Shown piece by piece: positions 28,736 to 38,000 of a stretch of 58,641 nt of DNA. Source of the DNA: an uncultured bacterium (lineage in GTDB: Bacteria > Verrucomicrobiota > Kiritimatiellia > PWTM01). The stretch is from positions 1 through 58,641 of the forward strand of contig CAKZPT010000053.1 in NCBI GenBank assembly GCA_937139365.1, written 5' to 3'. Under the pieces are notes generated by a model. It was not told the origin of the DNA. It did no database searches and saw nothing but the letters and a program-made list of their open reading frames with translations. Made by a program: the position numbers and the translations under genes. How positions within the stretch are numbered: position 1 is the first letter of the stretch; each line of letters opens with the position of its first letter.

Positions 28736-28878
28736 CGAAGCACAGCGCCGTTGGTGCGCGACGGCGCGAACGGTGCGATGCTATCACGACCGGCTCACCG
28801 GCCAAATGCGAACCCGCTCGGTCGCCGATGGCGATCGCCTTGATTGAGCGTCTAGCTCGATGAACGTACACTGCGCGG

Positions 28879-30312
28879 ATGCGATCTCGACGACATCGAC
28901 GAGGCGTCAAGGCCCCCGATACGCCGATCGTATCGCTGCTCAGCCTCGGTTGCGCCAAGAACACGGTGGACTCCGAGCGGCTGCTGGGCCTTCTCGTCCG
29001 CAACGGCTTTCTGATCGCGGAGCGCCCGGAGGATTCGGACATCTGTCTGGTGAACACGTGCGGGTTCATTGGGCCGGCACGCGAGGAGACTGCCGCAACC
29101 CTGCGGAAGCTGGCGGCTGCCCGCCGGCGCGGCCGACCGCGGCGGCTGGTGGCGCTCGGGTGCCTGGTCGAGCGTGCGGCCGCCCTTCCGGAGTGGCAGG
29201 AGTTCTTAGCCGCCGCGGACGCACAGGCGGGCTTTGCGATCTATCCGCGCATCGCGGAGTTCTGCCGCCGGCAGCTCGGGCTGCCGGCGGGGACCAAGGA
29301 CAGCCGCGACCTCGCCGATTTTCACCGTCAGCCGCGGCTGCTCACCGGCCGAACGCACTCGACCTGGCTCAAGATCTCCGAGGGCTGCTCCCATCGGTGT
29401 GCCTTTTGCTCGATCCCCCTTATCCGTGGCCCCCAGGTCAGCCGGCCGCCAGCCGAGATCCTCGACGAGGCGGCCGACCTGATCCGGTCCGGTGTCCGCG
29501 AGATCTGCCTGGTGGCCCAGGATACGACGGCCTACGGCGAAGACCTCGGCCCCGCCCCGCGCATCGAGGACCTCGTGCGCGCCCTGTCCCGCCTCGAGGG
29601 GCCGGTCTGGTTTCGGCTGATGTATGCGCATCCACGTCACCTGCGGCCGTCGCTATTGGATGCAATGGAGGCGGACCCGCGTTGGTGCCGCTACCTCGAC
29701 CTGCCGCTGCAGCACATCGCGGACGCCATGCTACGGCGGATGGGGCGCGGAATGGGTCGGGACGCGACCGTGCGGCTGCTGGGGGAGGTGCGACGCCGCT
29801 GGCCCGATGCCAGTTTGCGTACGTCGTTCATCGTGGGTCATCCGGGCGAGGGCATGGACGAATTTGAGGAGCTGACGGAATTTGTCCGCCACGCCGAGTT
29901 CGATCACGTCGGCGTGTTTGTCTATTCGCCCGAAGCCGGGACAAGGGCGGCCGCCGAGCAGGACCGGGTCCCGCCGGACGTCGCGGCGGAACGGTGCGCG
30001 CGGCTGCTCGACGTCCAGCGGGAAATCTCTCGCCTACGGCTGGCTCGCCGCATCCACGACCGGATCGAGGTCATCGTGGACGGACCGACCGGGGCCGGCG
30101 CCCCGGCGGGCGCACGGCTGGTCGGCCGGCACCGGGGGCAGGCGCCGGAGGTGGACGGCGTGGTTTACCTCCTTCGCTCGCCTCCGCTGAGCGTGGGGAG
30201 CATCGTTTCGGCGACGGTGGCGGACGCAACCGACTACGATCTGATCGCCCACGTCGGCGGTGCAGCACATGAAGTGGCCACCGCCGATGGTGGGGTGAGT
30301 AGTGAAGTCTGA
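28879..30312 (+). CDS. rimO: Ribosomal protein S12 methylthiotransferase RimO
   Basis: This radical-SAM enzyme adds a methylthio group to the conserved aspartate of ribosomal protein S12. The 477-residue protein shows the N-terminal UPF0004 domain with SLLSLGCAKNTVDSERLLG and CLVNTCGFIGPAREE, giving the first cluster cysteines. The radical-SAM site is CSHRCAFCSIPLIRG (CxxxCxxC), followed by VSRPPAEILDEAADL. The later block YLDLPLQHIADAMLRRMGRG and a C-terminal TRAM-like domain complete the protein. The start has basic residues before the first motif and no strong ribosome site, so a slightly later start is possible. It is divergent from the RND gene, and a lipoprotein gene begins 3 bp downstream. 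Confidence 0.96.
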   Translation: MRSRRHRRGVKAPDTPIVSLLSLGCAKNTVDSERLLGLLVRNGFLIAERPEDSDICLVNTCGFIGPAREETAATLRKLAAARRRGRPRRLVALGCLVERAAALPEWQEFLAAADAQAGFAIYPRIAEFCRRQLGLPAGTKDSRDLADFHRQPRLLTGRTHSTWLKISEGCSHRCAFCSIPLIRGPQVSRPPAEILDEAADLIRSGVREICLVAQDTTAYGEDLGPAPRIEDLVRALSRLEGPVWFRLMYAHPRHLRPSLLDAMEADPRWCRYLDLPLQHIADAMLRRMGRGMGRDATVRLLGEVRRRWPDASLRTSFIVGHPGEGMDEFEELTEFVRHAEFDHVGVFVYSPEAGTRAAAEQDRVPPDVAAERCARLLDVQREISRLRLARRIHDRIEVIVDGPTGAGAPAGARLVGRHRGQAPEVDGVVYLLRSPPLSVGSIVSATVADATDYDLIAHVGGAAHEVATADGGVSSEV

Positions 30313-30315
30313 AAA

Positions 30316-33300
30316 ATGACGAACTTGGGGTCTGCCATGCGGTACGGGCCGGCACCGGTGGCGGCGGCCCTAACGGTTGTGTGGATGGCGGCGTGCACTG
30401 CCCCTCCGCCGGAGCCTGCGGGCCCTTTGCCCGAACCGGCGGCGTCCTACGGGATGGCGGCGTTCCGCCCCGAGGCGCCCCAAGTGCCGGACACCTTGTC
30501 CGGATCGACCGGCCTGGCCTTTCGGGCTGCGGCGTCCAACGAGGAGCCACGCACGGTTCAGGGGCGACGCGGAACGGCCGTAGCGATCGACCGTGGCTCG
30601 CTGTCCGGGCCTGCGCCGGCCGCGTTCTCCAATGGTTTCACGGCCGCACTCCTCGTGAAGATCCACGGGCAGGGCGGCATCCTTGGGAACAATGGCGCGT
30701 CGAACGGAACCATTATCGCGGTCGGCAGCGGCTACAGCGACGGGTGGCGACTGATCGCGGACACCGCGCGCTCAACCCTGTCGTTCGCGATCGGCCGGCC
30801 GACGCCGCCGTACTCGGCGACGGCCTCTGCCGGCCCACTCAACCTTTCCGGATGGCGGCACATCGCCGTAACGTGGGATCGCCGCCGGATGCGTCTGTGG
30901 CTCGACGGCCGCCCGGTGGCCGAACGCGCCATGGCGGAATCATATACGACACCGGCTGCAAACCTTCTCCGCATCGGCTACGCCGGCGCCGGCGTCGGAT
31001 CGCTCCGGCTGGATGTGGAGGAGGCAACGATCTGGGACCGGGCGTTGTCCCGCTCCGAGATCGCGCGCCTCGCGGCGGGAGAAATGGCGGCGCCGCGTTT
31101 GTGGGCCGAACGGGTCGACGAGGCCGACGAATGTCTTCTCGCCGGGGACGCTGACGGTGCCGTACAGGCGGCACGCGATGCGCTGCGCATTGTGGAACGC
31201 ACGCACCGGAGGTTGGCGGTGGCGACGGGTTGCTTGCTGATCGAAGCGGCCCGCAGGGCAGGCGACGGACGCACCGAAGTGATGGTCATGGCGGACCTTG
31301 CGGAGGCGCCCGATGCGGAGGAGGCGGATCGAGCCGCTGCGGCCGCCACGCTGGCCGAGGCACTGCGCGCCGGACGGGCGGCGGACCTCGCGCCGTCGGA
31401 ACTCGAGCGCTGTGTCCGGCTCGCCCGCCTTGCGGCCGCGGAACGCGAAGAGGGGAAACTATTGATCGTCTGGGCGCTGATGGATTCCGGCCACGTCAAG
31501 GAGGCGCGACGGCGTGTGGAGCCGTTGTGCGAATCCGCCGATCCCGTTCTGAAGAGCATGGCCCGCCTGACCCTTGCGCGCCTGGCCTTTGAGGCGGGGG
31601 AGTCGGAGGCGGGCCTGGCACGGTTGCGCGAGGTCGAAGCCCAGCCCGACGCTCCGCTCGCCCACCGGGACGAGGCCGCGCGGCTGCTCGCGTCCGGCGG
31701 GCCGCGTCCGCCTTCAGACCGTCTATCGCCCGCGCCTGTGTTTCCCGAACCGGGCGTGGAGTTCCACGTTTCTCCCGACGGCGATGATGCCAATCCGGGC
31801 AGCCGGGAACGTCCGTTCGCAACCCCGGCCAGGGCGCGGGACGCGCTGCGCGAATGGCGGGCGAAGCACCCCTGGCCCGCCGGCGGTGCCGCGATCACGC
31901 TGGCGCCGGGCCGCTACGCCATTCGCTCGACGCTCACGTTGGGTCCACAGGACTCCGGCCGTCCCGGCGCGCCCGTCGTGTGGCGCGCACGAGACCCAGC
32001 CCGGCCGCCGATGTTTGATGGAGGCGTCCGGCTGACGCCGCGGCCGGTCTCCGCCGCAGACCGCGACCGCCTGGCGCCCGAGTCACGTAAGGCCGCCGTC
32101 GAACTGGACCTGGCCGCGGCGGGGCTGACCAACCTCCCTCCGATGGCCCCGGGGGGGGTTGGATCCGGCCGCGGTTTCCGCACGCATCCTACGGTGGAGC
32201 TGTTCCTCGACGGGACCGCGCTCCCGCTGTCCCGCTGGCCCAACCATGGCTTCGCCGCCGTGGCGGCTATTCACGGAACCCAACGCACCAACCAACACGG
32301 TCGGACGATCTGCGTCGACGGGATCATTGCGTACGACAGCGATCGCCCCTCCCGCTGGATCGAAGAGCCGGCGCTATTGCTACACGGTTATTGGCATCAT
32401 CGCTGGGCCGAATCGTACGAGGTGGTTTCGTCCATCGATGCCGCCCGCCGCCGGATCGAGTTCGCTCGTCCCTGGCACACCTACGGGTACGCCTCGGGCG
32501 GCCTCTGGCGTGCCGTGAACGCGATCTCGGAGATCGACGAGCCGGGTGAGTGGGCCTTTGATCCCGTTCGGCGTCGCATCATCGTTCGCCCGCCGGCCGA
32601 GGTCCCTGCCGGAGCCGAATGGGTCGTCCCAGGCTGGTTCGATCCGTTCCTGAAGGCCGATAACGTCACTCACCTCGCAATGGTCGGCCTGGTGTGGCAA
32701 TACGGAGGGGCAGATGCCCTCCTGCTTCAAGCCGCAACCAATTGCGTGCTGGTCGGTTGCACGATTCGCCATTTCGCGGGCGATGCGCTTCGAGTGGACG
32801 GTGGATGTTCTAACCTCGTGCGCTCGTGCGACATCCACAGCCTCGGCCGGGGTGGCGTGTACGTCTCGGGCGGCGACCGGCGGACGCTTCAGCCGGGCGG
32901 ACACTGCGTCGAAAACTGTCACATTCACCATCTGTCCCGACTGAACCCCACCTACACGCCGGCCGTCGCAGCGTCCGGGGTCGGCCATCGCATCGCGCAC
33001 AACTTGGTTCACGACGTCCCCAGCAGCGCATTTCGGCTCGCCGGCAACGATCATCTCGTGGAAATGAACGAGGTGTTCGAAGTCGTCACCGAATCCGACG
33101 ATCAGGGCGGCACCGACATGTGGGGCGACCCTTTCTTTCGTGGAAATCGCTTTCTTCACAACTACTGGCATCACATCGGCGATCGCCCCGGGGCCAACAT
33201 GACGGCACATGTGGGGCGCGCCGCAATCCGGCTCGACGACGCGATCAGCGGCACCGTCATCCGGGGCAACGTGTTCCTTCGCTGCGGCTCGGGCCAGAGC

Positions 33301-33789
33301 TGGCGCGGCGCCGTCCAAATCCATGGGGGCAAGGACAACGAGGTGGACGGCAACGTCGTCGCCCTGGGACCGGCCGCGGTCAGCTTTACGCCCTGGCCCG
33401 AGCCGAAATGGCAGGAGCACATAGCAGAAAAGAACTGGCGGAGGGACATCGATCTGGATCTTTACGCTCGCCGCTATCCCGTGATGGGCGACCTCGCCGC
33501 CCATCCCAACCGGAACCTGCTGTCGCGCAACTGGGTCTGGCGTTGCGAGAGGCTGACGATCAACAACGCCAGCTGGTCGCGAATCGCACCCCAAACGGCG
33601 ACGGCCCGGCACGACACGCCCTTTGTCGCGCCGGAGCGGGGCGATTTTCGCCTGCGCAAGGGCGCGCGCCCGCCGGCTTGCCTCGGTCCGGAGCCGATTC
33701 CTTTTGAGTTCATTGGGTTGCGTCCGGACCCGTATCGGGCGGTCCTGCCCGACGAGGCGGTGCGAGCCGCGCGGGCCAGGGTGCCGTGA
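30316..33789 (+). CDS. Lipoprotein with LamG-like and right-handed beta-helix domains
   Basis: This 1157-residue protein starts with a signal peptide and a lipobox-like site, VVWMAACTAPP (Cys27). A LamG/concanavalin-like domain follows at about residues 45-235 (ATIWDRALSRSEIARLAAGE). Next is an Ala/Glu/Arg-rich helical region at about 240-470 that resembles TPR-type repeats. From about 475 there is a pectate-lyase-like beta-helix that opens with FHVSPDGDDANPGSRERPFAT and a PGRYAIRSTL strand. Its coils contain repeated N/H/G-rich turns (TNCVLVGCTIRHFAGDALRVDG, HNYWHHIGD, IRGNVFLRCG). The architecture suits a surface-bound glycan-processing or binding protein in PVC bacteria; catalysis is not proven. 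It starts at 30316 or at 30337. Its 3' end overlaps rsmD by 80 bp. Confidence 0.82.
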   Translation: MTNLGSAMRYGPAPVAAALTVVWMAACTAPPPEPAGPLPEPAASYGMAAFRPEAPQVPDTLSGSTGLAFRAAASNEEPRTVQGRRGTAVAIDRGSLSGPAPAAFSNGFTAALLVKIHGQGGILGNNGASNGTIIAVGSGYSDGWRLIADTARSTLSFAIGRPTPPYSATASAGPLNLSGWRHIAVTWDRRRMRLWLDGRPVAERAMAESYTTPAANLLRIGYAGAGVGSLRLDVEEATIWDRALSRSEIARLAAGEMAAPRLWAERVDEADECLLAGDADGAVQAARDALRIVERTHRRLAVATGCLLIEAARRAGDGRTEVMVMADLAEAPDAEEADRAAAAATLAEALRAGRAADLAPSELERCVRLARLAAAEREEGKLLIVWALMDSGHVKEARRRVEPLCESADPVLKSMARLTLARLAFEAGESEAGLARLREVEAQPDAPLAHRDEAARLLASGGPRPPSDRLSPAPVFPEPGVEFHVSPDGDDANPGSRERPFATPARARDALREWRAKHPWPAGGAAITLAPGRYAIRSTLTLGPQDSGRPGAPVVWRARDPARPPMFDGGVRLTPRPVSAADRDRLAPESRKAAVELDLAAAGLTNLPPMAPGGVGSGRGFRTHPTVELFLDGTALPLSRWPNHGFAAVAAIHGTQRTNQHGRTICVDGIIAYDSDRPSRWIEEPALLLHGYWHHRWAESYEVVSSIDAARRRIEFARPWHTYGYASGGLWRAVNAISEIDEPGEWAFDPVRRRIIVRPPAEVPAGAEWVVPGWFDPFLKADNVTHLAMVGLVWQYGGADALLLQAATNCVLVGCTIRHFAGDALRVDGGCSNLVRSCDIHSLGRGGVYVSGGDRRTLQPGGHCVENCHIHHLSRLNPTYTPAVAASGVGHRIAHNLVHDVPSSAFRLAGNDHLVEMNEVFEVVTESDDQGGTDMWGDPFFRGNRFLHNYWHHIGDRPGANMTAHVGRAAIRLDDAISGTVIRGNVFLRCGSGQSWRGAVQIHGGKDNEVDGNVVALGPAAVSFTPWPEPKWQEHIAEKNWRRDIDLDLYARRYPVMGDLAAHPNRNLLSRNWVWRCERLTINNASWSRIAPQTATARHDTPFVAPERGDFRLRKGARPPACLGPEPIPFEFIGLRPDPYRAVLPDEAVRAARARVP

Positions 33790-34390
33790 AGGCTGTCCAG
33801 GCCAGCGCGCGCCGCCGGCGATAGAGGATCCAGCGGCCGTCTCCGCTGACACGGTCACGGAGGGCCTCCCACCCAGGACCGAGCGCAGCGGCGTCAGGTG
33901 GCGGCACGCGTACGGACTGCTCCCAGACGAGAAGGGCGTCGTCCGTCAGGGCATCCGCCCCGGCGAGGGCCGCCGCGAGGGTTGGCAGCGCCAGCGGGTC
34001 GCGGCTCCACTCGTAGGGGGGATCGGCAAACACGAGGGAGAAGGGGCCCTCCGACGCATACCGGCGCGGATGGGTGGCGTCGGCCTGGATCACCACTGCG
34101 CCGCTCGGCATGCGGCCGCCGCCCAGTTCCGCGAGGTTACGTCGAAGGATCCGGCACGCCTCGCCATTGTCGTCCACCCAGCAGACGAACGCCGCTCCGC
34201 GGCTGAACGCCTCCAGTCCGTAGGCGCCGGTGCCGGCGAACAGATCCAGCACGTGCGCGCCGACCACGGCGTCGCCGAGGGAGGAGAACACCGCCGTGCG
34301 CAGCCGTTCCTGTGTCGGCCGAAGTCCGGTTTTCGGCACGGCGATTCGCCGTCCGCCCCACCGGCCGCCGGAGATGCGGATCAGGCCCAT
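33710..34390 (-). CDS. rsmD: 16S rRNA (guanine966-N2)-methyltransferase RsmD
   Basis: This SAM-dependent methyltransferase modifies G966 of 16S rRNA. It opens with GLIRISGGRWGGRRIAVPK, followed by LRPTQERLRTAVFSSLGD. The SAM motif is VLDLFAGTGAYGLEAFSRGAA, and the catalytic motif is SLVFADPPYEW (DPPY). The 226-residue length is somewhat longer than typical because of a low-complexity tail (APWPARLAPPRRAGPPDT). That tail is encoded entirely on the antisense of the 3' end of the beta-helix gene, an 80-bp convergent overlap. I chose the start at MGLIRISG, since upstream in-frame sequence has no homology. It overlaps the GGDEF gene upstream by 10 bp, so the two are likely cotranscribed. Confidence 0.93.
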   Translation of the reverse strand: MGLIRISGGRWGGRRIAVPKTGLRPTQERLRTAVFSSLGDAVVGAHVLDLFAGTGAYGLEAFSRGAAFVCWVDDNGEACRILRRNLAELGGGRMPSGAVVIQADATHPRRYASEGPFSLVFADPPYEWSRDPLALPTLAAALAGADALTDDALLVWEQSVRVPPPDAAALGPGWEALRDRVSGDGRWILYRRRRALAWTAFTAPWPARLAPPRRAGPPDTGPDATQ

Positions 34391-34932
34391 GACCAGCGCA
34401 CCTGGCCCCCGCCGGCCGACTTGGCCCGCCGTAACGCACGATGGGCTGCCTCGACCAGTGTCGTCCAGCCGCGCGGGGCTGCCCCAGGGCGAACCGTTGC
34501 CACACCGGCGGACACCCGAACCGGCGTCCGCCGGGCACCGGCGGCTGCCACCGCCGCCGCCGCGACCAGTCGCGCCTCGCTGACGGAGCCGGTCCAGGGC
34601 ACAAGGAATTCGTCGCCGCCGAGCCGCACGAGCGGCCGGCTCGGCCCCAGCGCGGTTCGGATCGCCCTCGCAACCGAGATTAGGCAACGGTCGCCGGCCG
34701 CGTACCCACGGCGGTCATTGACCCGGCGCAAACCGTCCAAGTCCAGTAGGATTACCACCACGTCCTTGCGCGGCCGGCCGCGCGCGGCCAGCCAGCGCCG
34801 GTTGAAGGCGCCGGTCAGCGGGTCGCGCATGGCGGCCCGCCGCCACCGAAGGGTGGCCGCCTCCTCGGGTCGCCGGGCGCGCGGTATAGGCATATAGTTC
34901 CTGACACTAACGGCGGCGCGAGACCGTGACAA
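34381..34932 (-). CDS. Small GGDEF-domain protein, probable diguanylate cyclase
   Basis: This 183-residue protein is little more than one GGDEF domain. It contains RDPLTGAFNRRW, the metal-binding LLDLDGLRRVNDRRGYAAGD, and the active-site loop VRLGGDEFLVPW, all intact. It should therefore make cyclic di-GMP from GTP. The I-site, an RxxD placed five residues before GGDEF, is absent: the position reads GPSR. Feedback inhibition may therefore be lost. No sensor domain is attached; the N-terminal 40 residues are basic. It is divergent from the exopolysaccharide-type fusion gene at 35.0 kb, which makes a link between cyclic di-GMP and polysaccharide export possible but unproven. Confidence 0.85.
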   Translation of the reverse strand: MSRSRAAVSVRNYMPIPRARRPEEAATLRWRRAAMRDPLTGAFNRRWLAARGRPRKDVVVILLDLDGLRRVNDRRGYAAGDRCLISVARAIRTALGPSRPLVRLGGDEFLVPWTGSVSEARLVAAAAVAAAGARRTPVRVSAGVATVRPGAAPRGWTTLVEAAHRALRRAKSAGGGQVRWSWA

Positions 34933-35021
34933 TCCGTTCCACGTCGAGCATGTTGGTTCAAGGCCGCACTATGAGCCGCGCGTGCGAGGGCCCGGCAAGA
35001 GGCTCCGGAGGGGAGGTTCCA

Positions 35022-38000
35022 TTGAGGGCGCACGGCAATGAGCCCGTTGGACGGTGGTATGCCCGCCGCATCCGCAGTGGGCTATTGCTTCTGGCGGCGG
35101 CTCTGTGGGCGATGTCGGGCGGCGCGGAAGAACGGCGGGACGGTGAGCCGACGATCCGCCGACGCCCGTCGCGGGGACCGGCCGCGGCCGCCGGGAAGCC
35201 GTCGGCAGACCCGGTGCGGCCCTCGACAACCGCCGCCGCGCCCAGCGCTGCGTCGGGACCAGCGGCCACGGCCGTGCCGACGCCGCTCGTGCCGGCTGCG
35301 GCGGCTCCCGGTTTTTCTTCCTCCCCTGCGACGCCTCCTGCCATCGCCGATGCGGCTCCTACGCCCCCTGCGGCCACCGCCGCACCGTCGGCCGTCGTGA
35401 CCGCAAACGTGCCGGCCGCCGCGGCGGGCGGCTTGCCGGGCTCGCTGTTCGTCCAGCTCTTCGGCGACTCCCCTCCGGCGACCGCCGCCGCGACGTCCGC
35501 ACCGCCGCTGATCCGGCGCGCGCCGCGGATGACGCGCCTCGAGCCGGAGACACCGATCGTGCCGGTTCCATCGGGCGTCTCCCAGCGACTCGAGGAGGCG
35601 ATTCTTCTCGCGCGGGAGAAGAAACACGACGCCGCGATCCCGATCCTCGCGGACATTCTCCAACAGGACCCCACCCAGATGGCGGCCTGGGAGCAACTGG
35701 GCTGGAGCTACTGGGCGATGGGCCGCCGGGCCGACGCGATCGCGCTGTGGAACCAGTTGCTGGCCCTCGATCCGCGCAACGCACGGGCCTATGCCTGGCT
35801 GGCCCGCGCCGCCACGGCGGAAAACGACCTCGCCAAGGCGGTCGAGTACAACCGGAAGAGCCTTGAGTTGGCCCCAAACGACTTCGCCGTGAAGTACGAC
35901 CTGGCGCGCACGTTGCTGTGGAAGGGCGATATCGACGAGGCCCTGCCAATGCTGGAGAAGCTCCTCGCGGAGGATCCGAACCGGCTGGACGTGGCCGCCG
36001 AACTCGCGCGCGCGCTGACCTTCGCCTGGCAGTTCGACAGCGCCCTGCCCCTCTGGCAACGGGTGCGGCAGTCGGCGCCGGACGACGTGACCTTCATGGC
36101 GATGGAGGCCCTTTGCCGGCTGCACACCAACGACGCCGAGGGGGCAAGGGAACTGGCCACGCGGGTGCTGGACGCGGTCCCGGACGACGTGACGGCGCTC
36201 GACGTGATGGCGTCGTTGGCCGAGTTCGGAGGCTCGCCGGTGGATGCGCTGCCCCACCTCCGCAAGCTTAAGAACGTCGCCCCGACGGCCCAGGAGCGGG
36301 AGCGCTACCGGGTGCGGCTGCTGCGGCTGCTCGTCCGGCTTCACCGGGCGGAGCCGCGCGTGTACGGCTTGAAAGAGGCGATCGACCTCTGCCGGGAGCG
36401 CCGCGACGAGCTTCCGTTCTCCACGGACGCCCGTCTGATGCTCGGCGAGTTGTTGTTGATGGATGGCCAGCTGGCCGAGGCCGAGCGGCAGTTCATCGGG
36501 GTGTTGCGCGACCGCAACCCGCACAACATCCGCGCACGGCGCGGCCTGCTGGAGGTCTACCTGGCGGCGAAAGAATACGATCGGGCGCGCGAACAGCTAG
36601 CGGCGATCAGCCGGTTCAACCCGCAGGATCCCTACCTCTTCTACCACCTGGCCCGGCTGGAAGCCACGCGCGGAGACTTCTACAAGGCCCACCAGGCCCT
36701 CGACCGCCTCGAGGCGGCCGGCGAGCAGGGGGCCGTGGCGGTCCTGCTCTACCACGGCATTCTGCAGAGCCGATATTTCCCCGACGCAATTTCGGTGGAC
36801 CGGTTTCGCGAGCACATGATCGCACTTCAGAAGGCCCGCGTCCGGTTCGTTCGGCACAGCGAGTTGGCCGCCTCGCTCGGGCGCTCCACGGCGGCCACCA
36901 ACGCCGCCGGCGTGCGGCCGGTCCTGATGGGCCCCGGTTTCGCCCGGCCGGCCGGTGGCCAACGGCCGTTGACCGTCTCGATCAGCTTCGACGACGCGCG
37001 CCGTGACTCCATGTTCCACGGCACCCGTGTGGCGAAGGAGCTGGGCCTGGTCTTCTCGATGCACGTCCCTTGCGGGTACATCCAGCGCAGCCATCCGTTC
37101 ATTTGCTCATGGGAACAGCTACGTACCTACGCGGCGGAAGGTTGCTGGGAATACGGCGGCCATATGCTCGACGGCGCGATCCTCGCCGCGGTGGACTCCA
37201 CCGGCCGGGAGTGGCATGCGCTGCCGAACCGGATCTGGCGGGCCGACCTCCAGCGCATGGAGACCGTTGCGGAGTACGAGGAGCGGCTCGCCCGCGAGTT
37301 CAGCGAGAGCCGCCGGATCCTCCGGGAACAGCTCGGCGGGCCCGTCAACTTCGTTGCCTATCCCTTCGGCGACATCGGCCAGGAGGACGAGACCAACGTG
37401 GACGACCCCGTTGCCCGCATCCTCGTCCACGCGCGCCGTCACTTCGAGATCGGCTTCATCCAGAGCGTGTTTGGCTACGCCATTGCCGGCGACGACCCCC
37501 TGCTCTACCAGCGCCACGAGATGGACCGTTCGATGAGCGGCGACGACGTCGTCGACTATTTGTACGACCACCATCCGGTCTTCCTCGCCCGCCGCCTGCG
37601 CGCCGAATACCGCGCCCTCGAGGGCAAGCTCTACGCCGCCCGCGAGACCGTGCGGCAACTGGAGGCGGACGGCTACCCCGAACGCCCGCTTGCCCGCCTG
37701 AGCAAGTACGTCGAGGACCGTCTCGCCCGCACGTTCGCCGCGCCGGCCGAAGGGCCGGGGACGATCCGAAAGGCTCCGTGGGCCGTCGAGCTGCGCAAGC
37801 CCTACGCTGGCGCGGACGGCGAATTCTCCCGCGACAACCAGGACCGCGAAAGCGGCCGCGTCTTCGGACTGGCCGGCCTCAACCTCACCCCGAACCTCGT
37901 CCTCGAGGGCCGCGCCGGCATTGGCTACCTACGGCAGGACGTCGTCGAGGCCGTGACCAACGCGGTCCGGCAGGGACGCCGGACCATCCTGCAACCCGGC

